The notes beneath the pieces are model-generated. The model did not search any database. It was not told the DNA's origin and worked only from the letters and a program-made list of their open reading frames with translations. The position numbers were made by a program, and so were the translations under genes. A DNA stretch of 64,000 nt from Branchinecta lynchi (lineage: Eukaryota; Arthropoda; Branchiopoda; Anostraca; Branchinectidae): positions 10,491,008 to 10,555,007 of the forward strand of contig JAKZAP010000007.1 in the NCBI GenBank assembly GCA_023053575.1, in the 5' to 3' direction. Shown here in pieces: positions 43,401-51,786 of this stretch. Each line of letters starts with the position of its first letter. The first letter of the stretch is position 1.

Positions 43401-44434
43401 TGGCAAGTGGAATGATTTAGTCGGCGACAATCGGACCTTTTTGGCAGGAGCAAACCGTAGGCCAATCTTGTCAGGAGCCAGCCTTAAAATTGGATGCCGA
43501 AAGCTCAGTTGTGTTTTTACTGATACCATTATTTTAATTAGCCTAATTATGTCTTCATGTATTATTTTGTACTCCACTGTTTTCGTCTTGCACGATTTGT
43601 GGGTTAAAAATAAATTATTATTATTATGTTCTATTCAAATTCAAGTATTTTATGACCTTCAAGATCGGAGAGTATAAAATGAAATAAATATAAACAAATT
43701 GGCCCAACGTGTACTACAACAAAAAAAAACAATCTGGCCAAAGAATACTAAAAATGACGATCTGAGACAACGGTAACTGGATCTGCATTTTGTCGTTTTG
43801 CAGTTACCTGATGCTATACAGTCGCTTTGCAAAAACGACGATTGCCCAATATGCACTTTTAGAAGTTACCCCTAAAAGAAATAGCTATACTCACTCACAT
43901 AACAAATGCCAAACTTCTTTCCCACCAATTTGACAAAAACCTTGGCTCTTGTGATTATGGCAGTGAGATGACTTTTTTTAGATACAACGATAGCTGACCA
44001 AATACTCAGTAAGTGCAAAACCGTGGTATCAGATCCCATAGTATTTGCAACTACCACTAACCTATCCGTTAATCAACAAACGCTATTTATAGACTAAGTG
44101 CGGGTGCACATCTCTCGGAATTTTTTTTACAATCAATCAATCAAGTTTAATCCGAATAGCTAAAAGCTAGAAAAGGAATATAGTACAATATCGGCGCTAG
44201 TAGTCCTGGAGCAAGGAATCATTTCAGAAGACGGCACTTTTGATAAACCGCTGTTTGTTTTCTAGGTATGCCTGGCAGATCGTTGTCTGTGACTCTTGTG
44301 TGTTTCACCTCGGCTGGAAGTTCACAAGCAAGAACCTGAACCCAAAGCAGTTCATATGCTTTACACGCTCAGCGCTGGATCTGCAAATGTCGAAGGAGAA
44401 CGCGCGACTTTCGGAATGTACCTGGGTGATGTAG
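31250..44434 (+). CDS. CRBN: Cereblon (CRL4 substrate receptor), 7 coding exons, 448 aa
   Basis: Cereblon is the substrate receptor of the CUL4-DDB1 ubiquitin ligase and the thalidomide target. Joining 31250-31489, 33857-34059, 35806-35973, 37517-37617, 38702-38970, 40670-40866 and 44266-44434 gives 1347 bases, one open frame of 448 aa (human: 442). Every junction is GT..AG with matching phase. Order: acidic N-tail, LON-like domain (exons 2-5, for example GRQRF-like ARQRFKVL), then the CULT domain (exons 6-7). Zn cysteines CCKHC and CDSC and all three pocket tryptophans (SWFPGYAW, LGWKF) are present. The residue at human Val388 is Ile and at His378 is Phe. No damaging change seen. Gene span 13.2 kb; all six introns carry repeats. 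Assembly is by eye and should be confirmed by RNA data. Confidence 0.95.
31795..31962 (+). repeat. Dispersed repeat J, uninterrupted partial copy
   Basis: Carries GTTATGATAACAAAAGGAAG, AGCCAGTTCTTTAAGTTACT, ATCTGGAACGAAAATAATAA and CAGTGCGGACTGATG. The same order occurs at 46555-46634 plus 48379-48560, where family A copy A3 interrupts it, and partly in the TIR element at 50428. It lies in CRBN intron 1 and acts as a related empty site for A3. Confidence 0.75.
32070..33585 (-). mobile_element. Family A element in CRBN intron 1 (A4), one end missing
   Basis: Starts (plus direction) CAAGAGCTAAGAGTTCATAT and GGCACTTGTTACGAGTAGG, the same beginning as A1a and A2. About ten core units follow (CAAGTTTCA, C runs up to 16, GGATCCGG). 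It ends in a poly-C run at about 33585 without the opposite terminal hairpin, so it is truncated. Confidence 0.75.
33696..33720 (+). repeat. (AATC)n microsatellite
   Basis: Six AATC units in CRBN intron 1, 140 bases before exon 2. Similar CAATCAATCA runs occur at 44133 and 61141, where they begin a shared 70-bp segment. Confidence 0.9.
33857..34059 (+). CDS. CRBN: CRBN coding exon 2 (start of LON domain)
   Basis: Acceptor CTTTTCTAG, donor GTAAAA. Encodes YLGESFTDLKGRTIFGDN through VPGQVIPLAFF to HHTFAIISK, matching the first part of the cereblon LON-like domain. Phase 2 end. Confidence 0.9.
34262..34480. mobile_element. Possible foldback MITE in CRBN intron 2
   Basis: GATGGAGAATTAAAAGGCTA with GAATGCAAAATA at the left pairs imperfectly with TTGCATTCTATTGTTTTAAT and CCTCCATC to the right. 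TACACTGTA and CTTTTTACACTGTAG lie inside and at the end. Boundaries uncertain. Confidence 0.45.
34937..35095 (+). repeat. Dispersed repeat O, copy 2 (CRBN intron 2)
   Basis: Matches 30778-30905: ATGATCTCATGGGATCGCAT, CCGAGAGCGGATT, TTTATTCTGCTGGTCCCTTA, GTCACCAGATGCATCA. Contains a short extra insert relative to copy 1. Confidence 0.65.
35806..35973 (+). CDS. CRBN: CRBN coding exon 3 (LON domain)
   Basis: Acceptor TTTGCCTTTCCAG, donor GTGAGT. Encodes ENEDLPKIGTTVEILRW through EARQRFKVLKTFTRRD, matching FGTTAEI...GRQRFKVLE of human cereblon. Confidence 0.9.
36882..37286 (+). mobile_element. MITE family C, copy 2 (CRBN intron 3)
   Basis: TAGTTCTGTTTTTGCAGATA at the left and ATCTGCAAAAACGCAACTA at the right. 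Same interior as copy 1 with AGTCATCTCACTTTCATCA, TGGTGGGAAATAAGTTTGGC and GATGACTTCGAAAACTGCAA. Flanking TA is visible on both sides. A 25-A run precedes it. Confidence 0.85.
37517..37617 (+). CDS. CRBN: CRBN coding exon 4 (LON domain)
   Basis: Acceptor TTGCTTTTTAG, donor GTAAGT. Encodes DSVHPVALVKILPEVPVTKM and the following helix. Phase 1 end joins to exon 5 giving RTKRLKQAHL. Confidence 0.85.
38702..38970 (+). CDS. CRBN: CRBN coding exon 5 (helical bundle / DDB1-binding region)
   Basis: Acceptor after a T run (TACCCTTTTAG), donor GTTTGT. Encodes SYPSFVFNLYDPDILLKK through GLCYWLMLQLPLSD and SVIQRLRAILSLLRE, equivalent to the human region with PRWLYSLYD and AIQRLRCELD. The donor is non-ideal (GTTTGT) but the frame joins in phase 0 to exon 6. 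Confidence 0.9.
39040..39240 (+). repeat. Decayed family B fragment (CRBN intron 5)
   Basis: TCAAGTTTGGGTGGGCCTCGTAGCCC and GGGTGGGGAGTGAGGGTTACA correspond to the post-leader part of family B, followed by GTAAGAAGAC and CCGGCCGCGTTCCGGTGAAA. Strongly diverged. The family C element at 39308 sits inside or beside it, and a further B-like piece follows at 39677-39975. Confidence 0.5.
39308..39676 (-). mobile_element. MITE family C, copy 3, reverse (CRBN intron 5)
   Basis: Ends TATTTGTGTTTTTGCAGATA and GGTATCTGCAAAAACGAAACTA. The middle (TTTTCGAAGTCATCCCAAAA, CTTCTTTCCCACCAATTTCA) is the reverse complement of copies 1 and 2. Palindromic TACCATGGTATC arms as in the other copies. Confidence 0.8.
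40055..40212. mobile_element. 158-bp foldback MITE with TA target (CRBN intron 5)
   Basis: TA then CACTGTAAAAA at the left, TTTTTTTACAGTG then TA at the right. The arms pair over most of the element: GCAGTATTTACTACTGGGAT and ATTAATCTTATCTTTATT against AATAAAGACAAGATTAATCC and CAGTAGCAAATACTGC. Fits a Tc1/mariner-class MITE. It ends about 460 bases before exon 6. Confidence 0.85.
40670..40866 (+). CDS. CRBN: CRBN coding exon 6 (CULT domain, first half)
   Basis: Acceptor TTTAATTCAAG at 40659-40669 is chosen over a nearer CAG because only it restores frame. Encodes SGQTVCCKHCGHLIARSC (first zinc cysteines), NSGGYVHDTLTYTRA and RPSTEFSWFPG (first pocket Trp). Donor GTAAGT. Every frame of this exon was missed by a simple ORF length cut because it is only 197 bases. 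Confidence 0.9.
41098..42250 (+). mobile_element. Family A element, second subtype (A5, CRBN intron 6)
   Basis: Starts TATATGGCACTTGAGCGGAG with the leader CTATCTGTCGGTCCCCTGTT, then five or six core units with GATGAAACTTGG and G runs (one beside a 14-T run). From about 42010 it changes to the subtype tail with ATGAGCCCATGATCC and CCTCAAGGGTTTAGC, the reverse complement of the tail in A3. The terminal CTTG end is not clear, so it is probably 3' truncated. Confidence 0.7.
42251..43500. other. Unassigned intron sequence; possible solo LTR
   Basis: Position 42908-43385 is GC-richer than its surroundings and holds GTAAATAAAACCAATTGCC (a polyadenylation-like AATAAA), GGCGGCCTTCCGGGAGGG and other features that recall an LTR, but I could not find a TG..CA boundary with a target duplication or a second LTR. 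No coding exon recognised. Confidence 0.25.
43505..44063 (-). mobile_element. MITE family C, copy 4, reverse, with an insertion (CRBN intron 6)
   Basis: CAGTTGTGTTTTTACTGATACC at the left and CCCATAGTATTTGCAACTA at the right, with CTTCTTTCCCACCAATTTGA inside. The left arm is broken near 43527-43760 by a piece containing GGGTTAAAAATAAATTATTA and ATT repeats, which looks like a LINE tail. Most diverged of the long C copies. Confidence 0.65.
44133..44200 (+). repeat. Shared 70-bp segment, copy 1
   Basis: CAATCAATCAAGTTTAATCC then GAATAGCTAAAAGCTAGAAA closely matches 61141-61205 (CAATCAATCAAGTTTATTCC, AAATAGCTAAAACCTAGAAG). Possibly the inverted 3' tail of a LINE. It ends 65 bases before CRBN exon 7. 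Confidence 0.6.
44266..44434 (+). CDS. CRBN: CRBN coding exon 7 (CULT domain end and stop)
   Basis: Acceptor TTTGTTTTCTAG. Encodes YAWQIVVCDSCVFHLGWKF (two pocket Trp and two zinc Cys) and PKQFICFTRSALDLQ, ending at TAG 44432-44434. A candidate AATAAA lies at 44785. Confidence 0.9.
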
Positions 44435-44724
44435 TGTCGGATTCGAGCCACACTACTGATTGTTTTCTTGAGTTGTTCGTTGCGAACTGGCATGTGGAGT
44501 GAAAGTATGTTTGAACTTTTCTCAGAAGCGACTCTCATTGCTTATTTTTGCCGTATTCTTTGTTTCCCGTTTGAACACGTATTTCTTTAGAGTGTGTGTG
44601 TGGAGGGGGGGGGGGGGGAGGTAATTTATGGGGTTCGGCGCAATCTGGACATTGTGCCAAGCTCTTTCGCATTTATGTATAAAACTGAAAACGAACTTAT
44701 ATAAAAGCTTTTGAGCGAGAATTT

Positions 44725-44792
44725 GATCAAGGATCTTGCGTCCTTTGAACCTGGAAGTTAAACGCCTTAACCACTGGAAAAGTTAATAAAAT
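44725..44792 (-). other. tRNA-like remnant (possible SINE head)
   Basis: On the minus strand AGTGGTTAAGGCGTTTAACT resembles a tRNA A-box half and CCAGGTTCAAAGGACGC a B-box half, with about the right spacing. I could not fold a convincing acceptor stem or anticodon arm. It could be a tRNA-derived SINE head or chance. Confidence 0.25.
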
Positions 44793-44952
44793 GCTATTTA
44801 AATATTCCTTATGTTAGAAAAACAGCACTGCGTCGACTTCATGAAACGCTGTAGCAACAGCAGTAGGCTAACATCCTGGGCATGCTACTTTCATCAGCAG
44901 GCTACACAAAATCCATGAGCTGATGAATACACATACGTCCTCCTGAGATGTT

Positions 44953-45683
44953 CAGGGGCGTCGCTAGCCGAAACTCAAGGGGGGGGGGGGGGGGGGGGTC
45001 GGCGCCCTGCCAGCCGTTTCAGCTTTTCTTCGCATATGTACTAGTAAAACTCGTGATAACAGCACGCGTTGAAGTAGTCGTATCTCGTAGCTCAGGAGCG
45101 GTTTGAAGGGCTTGGGCGTGGGTTGACTACCTCAAAATATACGACCGGCAGATGTCCGGCAAGGAGCAAGGGTCACGTCAGTTAGAAACGATAGCCAAGA
45201 AACACAACCCTGCATGCGGGAAACTGTATGAATTTAAAGAAACATTAAAGTGAGTATTTGTATGGTTCAGGTAAACACATTCATAATAACAGGAGTCTGC
45301 TTCCACAATACCTCGACCTGCAGCAGTTCGGGCTATTGCGGAAGTGAATCCCTGTTATTACGCATGACGTTCACCTTAACCTCACAAGTTCTAGTTTTAA
45401 TATTTCTGTAAATTGTCCCGCAAGTGGTCTTGCGTTTGGCTGTTGTTTCTAACTGGTCTGACTCCTGACCTTGCTGGAGATCTGCCAGTCGTATATTTTA
45501 GGGTAGTCACCTCCCAAGCCCTTCAGACCCCGAGCTCGGAGATACGACTGCTTCTACCCTTGCAGTTACCCTGAGTTATACTGCTACGTATACAACGAAA
45601 CGTTGAAATGGGCGGCAGGGCGCCGGCAGGTGTCCTGCCGCCCTCCCCCCGTCCCCCTCGAGTTTTTGCTAGCGACGCCCCTG
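44953..45683. mobile_element. 731-bp foldback MITE with CAGGGGCGTCGCTAGC ends (hAT type)
   Basis: Ends are exact inverted repeats CAGGGGCGTCGCTAGC / GCTAGCGACGCCCCTG. Arms of about 250 bp pair with moderate divergence: CGGCGCCCTGCCAGCCGTTT against the right GGGCGGCAGGGCGCCGGCAGG, and GTAGTCGTATCTCGTAGCTC against GAGCTCGGAGATACGACTGC. A 22-G run (about 44979) follows the left end and a C-rich run precedes the right end. End sequence is typical of hAT MITEs, but I could not see a clean 8-bp duplication. No transposase. Confidence 0.85.
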
Positions 45684-46554
45684 TCGAGGTGTGACAGTTA
45701 TGCGTCCAAATCGGATCCGACCTCGGTTGACATGGGGGAAGTTTGAGGGGCGAAAATTTCCAGAAGTGCTCCGATTCCAGTGAAATATGATGGGTAAGAT
45801 AGGACAAAGTCAGAATGCTCGAAAATACTAATACCTGCAATTTATAGATCCGGATCTTATGGGCTAATGTGAAGGAGTTCGACGGGGTCTCGGAAGAATA
45901 TTACAATCTTGGCAGCGCGAACCTTAGCTGACACAAATGCAAACTACCCTCGCAAGCGCCATATGGGGTTTCAGCTCTTGCACGATAATTGGGTTAAATA
46001 TCTGTTTTCGTCGAATGGGCTGCCATTTTCTGTGTATGACGTTGTAGATTGGGAGAGGTGGTTTCTCATTACTTTCTTCAATGTCACTAGACGTTGTCTT
46101 TACAGGACCCATCGGACCTATAATGTCAGTGCAACTTCTTTTCATACTACAGTCATTTATTCTTAAATCCGGATTCAGTATTTTACATTCTGAACCCGCT
46201 AATGACACCTCAATCTTTGCACTTGCCACGATTCACTATTTTCCATGTACATTATGCCCCCGACGAGTGTTTGCCTATCATGTTATTGATGCGTAAAACC
46301 TGTTATCTGAATTTTGCCGAGTTGTTGCAATAAGTCAATGGGTCTGGGAAAAAGCTTTAAACCGACAAAGCCATGGATGATTTCTTTTTAAAGCACAGCT
46401 TATTTTTACAGTATTCAGATAGCTTTGAATACAGGAACATAAATAGTAAATAATGCGAGGTGTGCTTTACGTGTATTAGCAGCGAGGGATGCTCACTTGG
46501 TTGGCACCCGTGTACATCCTTCGTGGGCACTTACTGTACACTGTTTTGGGAGTG

Positions 46555-46634
46555 ACCACCGCCTAGTTTAGTTGCTATTAAGGAGGGGCCAGCTCTTTAC
46601 TCGTTAGTTATTATCCTATCTGGAACTAAAATAA
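46555..46634 (+). repeat. Dispersed repeat J, left half of an interrupted copy
   Basis: AGGAGGGGCCAGCTCTTTAC, TCGTTAGTTATTATCCTATC and TGGAACTAAAATAA match 31850-31890. The copy is broken by A3 and resumes at 48379. Confidence 0.7.
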
Positions 46635-48378
46635 CAAGAGCTGGAAGCTAATGTGGCACTTGGTAAAAGGATTAAGTAGGAATTTGCCAAGTCGTGGGTT
46701 TTTGTGATCATTTGTAAGCAAAATCCTTGATGGAAGCCACGAGAATGTATCGTTCGGTAAAGCAAATTTTTGCAATTGGCTGTGATGATGCGCACTTTAA
46801 GGGCACTAGAAATTCATCGACAATCAAGACCTTGAGGCAAACATGATCCTGGGCCTGTATATATATGGTTTGGACAAAATTTTTTTTTTTTTTACTTTCG
46901 GTTAAGATGCGCCTATAAAGGTGCTAGAAATTCTTCCTAAGCAAAACCCTTGAGGCAAAATCACGGAGATCATGAAAATGTAGAATTTGCTTAAAAGTAT
47001 TTTTCGTGCTTTGCGGTTAAGATGATTACTTTAAGGGATGCTCGGATCTGGGAAGTGGCAATTTCTAAGCAAGTCTTGTCAAGTCTCTAATGTTCAAGCC
47101 AATTTTCGTCGTCCTAGCACATCTGTAAGTACCTTAAATTGCGATCACCGGAGCACCGGGCACCCCCCCCCCCCTCCAACTCCCCCCAGTGACCGAATCC
47201 GGTCTCGTTCTGTCACTTATGTGTCTAGGGGTTACGCTTGTTCTTCCGACCAAATGTCATCCCAATCGCTACACTCTAAGCGTCTGACAAAATCCCCCCC
47301 CCCCCCCGACTCCCCCACATTGATAGGATCCTGTCCGCACTTGAAATGGGACATCTGAGACATGAGTTCTTTCCGAATATCAAGTTTCATTAAGACCCGA
47401 TCACCCTTTCAACGTTGGACATAACTGAAGATTCCGGATTCCTGCTCCCTCCACTCCTCCCACGATGGTCAAATCGGGGGAAACGACCGTTCTTAATTTG
47501 AAATTGTAGAGTTCCTGATATGCTTGCCAAGTTTCATTGTCCTAGCACATGTGCAAGCATCTTAAGCCGGGATCACCGGAATTCTGGAACCCTCCTTCCA
47601 ACTGCCCCCACAGTGGTCGGATCCGGACCGGTCGCGTCTACTACGTATCTAGGGCATGTGCTTGTTCTTCACACCAAGTTTCATCCCGATCCGTCCACTC
47701 TGGACATGTCACACGATTTCCGGTTCCCCCCTCCAGCTCCCCCAAAGTCACCGGATCTATTCCGGAGTGTGACATCTGAGACTCGAGATATGATTCGCCG
47801 TTCAAAAGCTGTAAATATGGCAATATTCCGGATCCTTCCTCCCTCCACTCCCCCCACGGTGGTCGGATCGGGGAAGTGACTGTTTGCAAGTTAGTTTGGT
47901 CGGGTCCCTGGTATGGCCTGATATGCCTGCCAAGTTTCATCGAGTTAGCAAATCTGGAAGTACCCTAATCCTACGTTCACACAGAGGAAATCGCGGCGAT
48001 GAACGAGATTTGTCAAGCGCAGCGACAGAAGATTTTTTTCGCCTGGATGTTCACACTGAATTTTCGTCGGCAACAAAATTTAACGCAAAAAATAACGAAA
48101 AATAACCCTTATAGTTCTAAAAGTGAATCATCAAAAGGGTCGTCCATGTTGCTATTGCGTGCATAAAATCGTACTGTCGCCCGATTAAATTTGAATTTTT
48201 TCAACATTGAAAATCGCCTGACGAAGCAACAGAAATCGCCGATTTTGGCGACGAAAATCTCAGCGATGGCCGATATCGCCTCAGTGTGAACCTAGGGTAA
48301 CTCCCGATCGCCGGACTAACCGACCGACGGAAAAGTGATCGGTCTATTGCACTTGGCCGGAAGGCAGGTGCCATAAAA
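46635..48378 (-). mobile_element. Family A Helentron-like element, second subtype (A3)
   Basis: Starts (plus direction) CAAGAGCTGGAAGCTAATGT then GGCACTTGG. Positions 46680-47035 are tandem units with CAAAACCCTTGAGGCAAAAT and CATGAAAATGTAGAATTTGC. From 47036 there are six or seven core units with CAAGTTTCAT and C runs. An unrelated stretch at 47970-48300 (AATCGCGGCGATGAACGAGA and its inverse AAAATCTCAGCGATGGCCGA) is itself a small inverted-repeat insert. The 5' terminus reads GCACTTGGCCGGAAGGCAGG then TGCCATAAAA. Flanks are the two halves of repeat J. Confidence 0.75.
47966..48298. mobile_element. Foldback MITE nested in A3
   Basis: CCTACGTTCACACAGAGGAA near 47972 pairs with TCAGTGTGAACCTAGGG near 48283, and CGCGGCGATGAACGAGATTT with AAATCTCAGCGATGGCC-type sequence. 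The ends resemble CCTA(G/C)GTTCACAC, a common hAT MITE terminus. About 325 bp, no coding sequence. Confidence 0.65.
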
Positions 48379-48560
48379 ACAGCGCGGATAGATCTCGCCA
48401 TCCTGACAGGAATTCCTGCTGAATTTTTTCACTGGATGTTCCCGACCATCATAAGTCAATTGTAGCGATCGTAACTTGAATGATGGGGAGGAGGAGCTAC
48501 TTTTCTTATCATGTGGGACGGAAGAACGAACAAAAAAAAGAGAGTTGTAACGATCGTAAG
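48379..48560 (+). repeat. Dispersed repeat J, right half of the interrupted copy
   Basis: CAGCGCGGATAGATCTCGCC, ATCCTGACAGGAATTCCTGC and GATGTTCCCGACCATCATAA continue the order seen at 31892-31975 (CAGTGCGGACTGATGTCACC, ATTCTGACGGGAAATTCTGC). Confidence 0.7.
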
Positions 48561-48970
48561 TGATAATAATAATTCCGTGTATCATAGGAGTTGGTGTCTT
48601 CCGGTTATCTCCCTCAGATGGATCTTCCGGCGTGACTGTTCTCTGATTTCTTTTTGTTTTTACTATTGGCTTATATCGCATTTGCGGATGTAACCAAGAA
48701 GAAATAGCACCAGAACCTCCGTCTTCCTACCTCTCTAATAAGACCAAGCGTAGTCCAATAGATTCCTTATACCCTGACCGATATGAACGAGCGGAGGGTT
48801 ATAGCTACGGGTAACATCACACATTCGGTACCTTTACAAATAGCTATATCGCAGTAGAGCCCCGGACAGGAAATTTCTAAAGTAAAAGCCGATTGGTTCT
48901 CTACCATTGTGACGTCGTATGTAACGCGCTGCAGAGCGAGTCAGCACGCCTTCTGCACTTTTCCTCTTAA

Positions 48971-49022
48971 ATGCACAGCGGTGAAGAGGAAACTAGACGG
49001 GCTTCAACTCAAAGCTCAGCAA
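48971..49022 (+). other. Candidate short first coding exon
   Basis: ATGCACAGCGGTGAAGAGGA opens 17 codons (MHSGEEETRRASTQSSA) and ends at a good donor GCAAGTAAGT. Upstream 48880-48960 is GC-richer with TGACGTCGTA (a CRE-like site) and AAAGCCGATTGGTTC (an inverted CCAAT box). I could not find the next exon, so this may be a promoter and first exon of a gene or chance. Confidence 0.25.
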
Positions 49023-49036
49023 GTAAGTCTAGCTCG

Positions 49037-49228
49037 GAAGAAGTTTGGCACTTTGCGGTGTGAGCGAAATATTAGCTAGCCTATTTCTTTTGGGATGACT
49101 TCTAAAAGCGCAGATTCGGCAATTGTCGTTTTTGCAAAGTAACCGAACACTGGAACTGAAAAAAACACAAAATGCAAATCCAGTTAGCGTGGCTATCAGA
49201 TACCGTGGTATCTGCAAAAACGCAACTT
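49037..49228 (-). mobile_element. MITE family C, partial copy 5
   Basis: Contains GAAGTTTGGCACTTTG, CTTTTGGGATGACTTCTAAA, GGCAATTGTCGTTTTTGCAA and the right end CGTGGTATCTGCAAAAACGC followed by AACT. The left half is missing. Confidence 0.7.
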
Positions 49229-50162
49229 TTGTTACTTTTGTTAGCGTTCACAAATTTGCCACCGAAATTGTCCCGTGTGTCTCGACCTAGCAGGTCTGAC
49301 GGAGTAAATCTATATGGCTTCGACAAATCTAAAGTCGGACGTGAATTCCGAGTTACAAGTCATCACTGCAACTTTTTATTTATCACCAAAACACGACTTA
49401 CGAAAACAGGCGATAAGCCGTTTTCTTTGCATGGAGTAAACCCTCAATTGGCTGGAATACCACGAAACAGGAAGCTGTACGTAAAGGACTACAGCCCAAA
49501 CTCCGCCGCTCTATTCCTTGGAATGTCCCTTAGTGCAAGGGCCCATAATAAGATGTTCATAACAAGTTCCACTTGGATATTCACGACCACTGTATAAACA
49601 GGGCGATCTTCGTTCGTTTAGGGCTATTTTTGTACACTATCTGGTTATGGCGCTGAAGGCCAAGTCCTTTCATTTTCAATAAGAATCATCAATTTTATGT
49701 TCTGTCTAATACCCCGGACCCACTATAATCACACCTGGTGATAACACCGGTAATAAGACAAAATAGGGAAGAAAAGACGCTGAAAACGTGATACAGTCGA
49801 AAGGAAAATGACCAGGATGAAACATAAAGAGTGGGTAATGACCAAATTACGTATAGATGTCACTCAATGTGTCCCGAGCATAAACTGGAACGCGCTGCGA
49901 CCACATCCTTAATAGCACAGGTGCGCGTCATCTCGCGGAAATCCAGAGAACTTGTGAAGGGGGAAGATTGCCGAGAAAGCCCTTGTGAATTGCTATGAAC
50001 AAGATCATGGGTCTTTTACTTTGAGGAAGGATCGGCCGGGTTTGAGCTTACTGAGTAATGTAAAGCACTTTTTCGAAAATCCAAAAAACCTTACAACGTT
50101 CATAACGGAATCAGATCATATCTAGACGATCGTGCCTTCGTGGAAAGGGTCCTCTTCAGGGT

Positions 50163-50208
50163 GTAGAACAAACCTACAATCAATTGATTTGATTGCAGGT
50201 TTGTTCTT
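50163..50208. repeat. Short perfect-like palindrome beside a family E fragment
   Basis: AGAACAAACCTACAATCAAT and TTGATTGCAGGTTTGTTCT pair around CAATTGAT. The preceding GAAAGGGTCCTCTTCAGGG matches the foldback element at 57806-58036. Together this is probably a short relative of that element. Confidence 0.6.
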
Positions 50209-50427
50209 TGCAGTCCAATATTGCTCGAATAAATCTCAGCTAAATAGCCTGCTTAGCGGCATCGACCACGCTTCACAATCAGACTGGGATAAAGAAATAC
50301 TCAGGTTACGATACACTAGCAGATCATCTGCACATACGAGCTGCGCCAGCTTACCTTTATCTTCGACCTCACGCTGATTATCAAAGGGTTATGTTATTAT
50401 ATGTCATTTACATATATATGTCATTTA

Positions 50428-51148
50428 CAGGTTGTGTTCCACGGAAGTTATGATGTTAAAAGGAGGACCAGTTATGTATTGTGGTGGTTATTATCCTACT
50501 CGAACGAAAAGACAAATAGTGCAGAGAGACAATACGGATTCCGCCCGTCCCAACAGGAATTTCTTTCATCTTTCAAAAGTACTGTCGAGATTCGAAACGA
50601 TAATGACCAGAGGGAAGAGCAATTTTCTTATCACGTCGGACTGTGGAACAACAAGAATATGACTATAAAGATCATAAGTTATAAAAAGTCCGTGGAAAGC
50701 AACCATAGCACCTGCTCCACTTGTCGAAATTATGCCATAAGCATACTTTGTCGGAGAAGTTCAAAATTCAAGATGCAAGTGTTACCCTTTTGGATGTTTC
50801 TTCGTAGCTATCAAAAATCACTGACAACAGAGCCCAACCAGCGCACGCCCTTCTCCATTGCTTCCTGGCCGAAGATTGAAAATTAGTGTATTTTTCTGTG
50901 TCTTCATGTCTTTTATTTATTTTCTTTTATTTACCCCGCTTTTTCGAAACGGCGGGTTCAAAATAAATTACTTATTACTTACTTATAGAATGGTACGGCA
51001 ATGGTTGCTTTTAGTAACTATTAGTAGGAAGCTGGAACATATCGGTAATGACCGACCATAGTAACCAGTAACCACTCTTACGCAGCGAATAATCCATAAA
51101 TAACTGGCTACCCCTTGTATCATCATAACTTCCGTGGAACACAACCTG
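50428..51148. mobile_element. 721-bp TIR element flanked by TA, sharing sequence with repeat J
   Basis: Ends CAGGTTGTGTTCCACGGAAG and CTTCCGTGGAACACAACCTG are exact inverted repeats, extended by TTATGATG. TA flanks both ends. The arms continue with lower identity for about 60 bp (ACCAGTTATGTATTGTGG against the right-hand CCATAAATAACTGG). Part of the interior resembles repeat J. Small open frames inside show no transposase motif. Probable non-autonomous Tc1/mariner-type element. Confidence 0.8.
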
Positions 51149-51786
51149 TATCTCTTCATAAAAGTTGGAATGCTTAACTATTGATAAGAGATTGGCTTCG
51201 AACACATCCTGTGATTTTCAGCGTAATGATTTTCTCGGACGAATTTTCTGCACTTTCATCACTAAGTTGAAAAGTTCAGGAATTGAAGTCCGCAAGCAAC
51301 CGACCATTATCGTATGTCCAAGTTATTAAAGCACGCAACTCAACTGACCTATTTCATCCTCGACTCACGAACCCTCGATTTATAACATCCACCGGGAATG
51401 GAGGTTTTAACCATCTTCGGTTTCCTGCAATTGACATCGTAGAGCATTATCTCTCACAATCGACCACAGCTCACCCTTGCTGTCCGATACCACTGTTTAT
51501 TTATATAGATATCAAAGAAATCGGTATGCTTGAAATACTTTTAGCAGCGAGATAGGTCTGTTGTGCGCGAACTTTCGCTTCAAGCATCGTAACTTACGAG
51601 AATACCTTCACACAGATATTCTCTAGCTGAGGATCTGAACATACAGAGCAGATCAGTTGAGGTGACGCACTTTACGGCTAATGGAGTCTCCAATGGCAAT
51701 CGTAACAGCCTTAACTTTGCGATTTTCAACCAATGAGAGCACGCCGGATCTAGACGAGCACGGTTACGACGGCCTTACAATTGCCA
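51149..51786. other. No feature recognised
   Basis: Short open frames only. No repeat match that I can support. Confidence 0.35.

Noticed and set aside
50401..50886. 161-codon frame inside the TIR element at 50428
   Set aside because: No transposase motif is present and the frame starts outside the element; treated as chance in a non-autonomous element.
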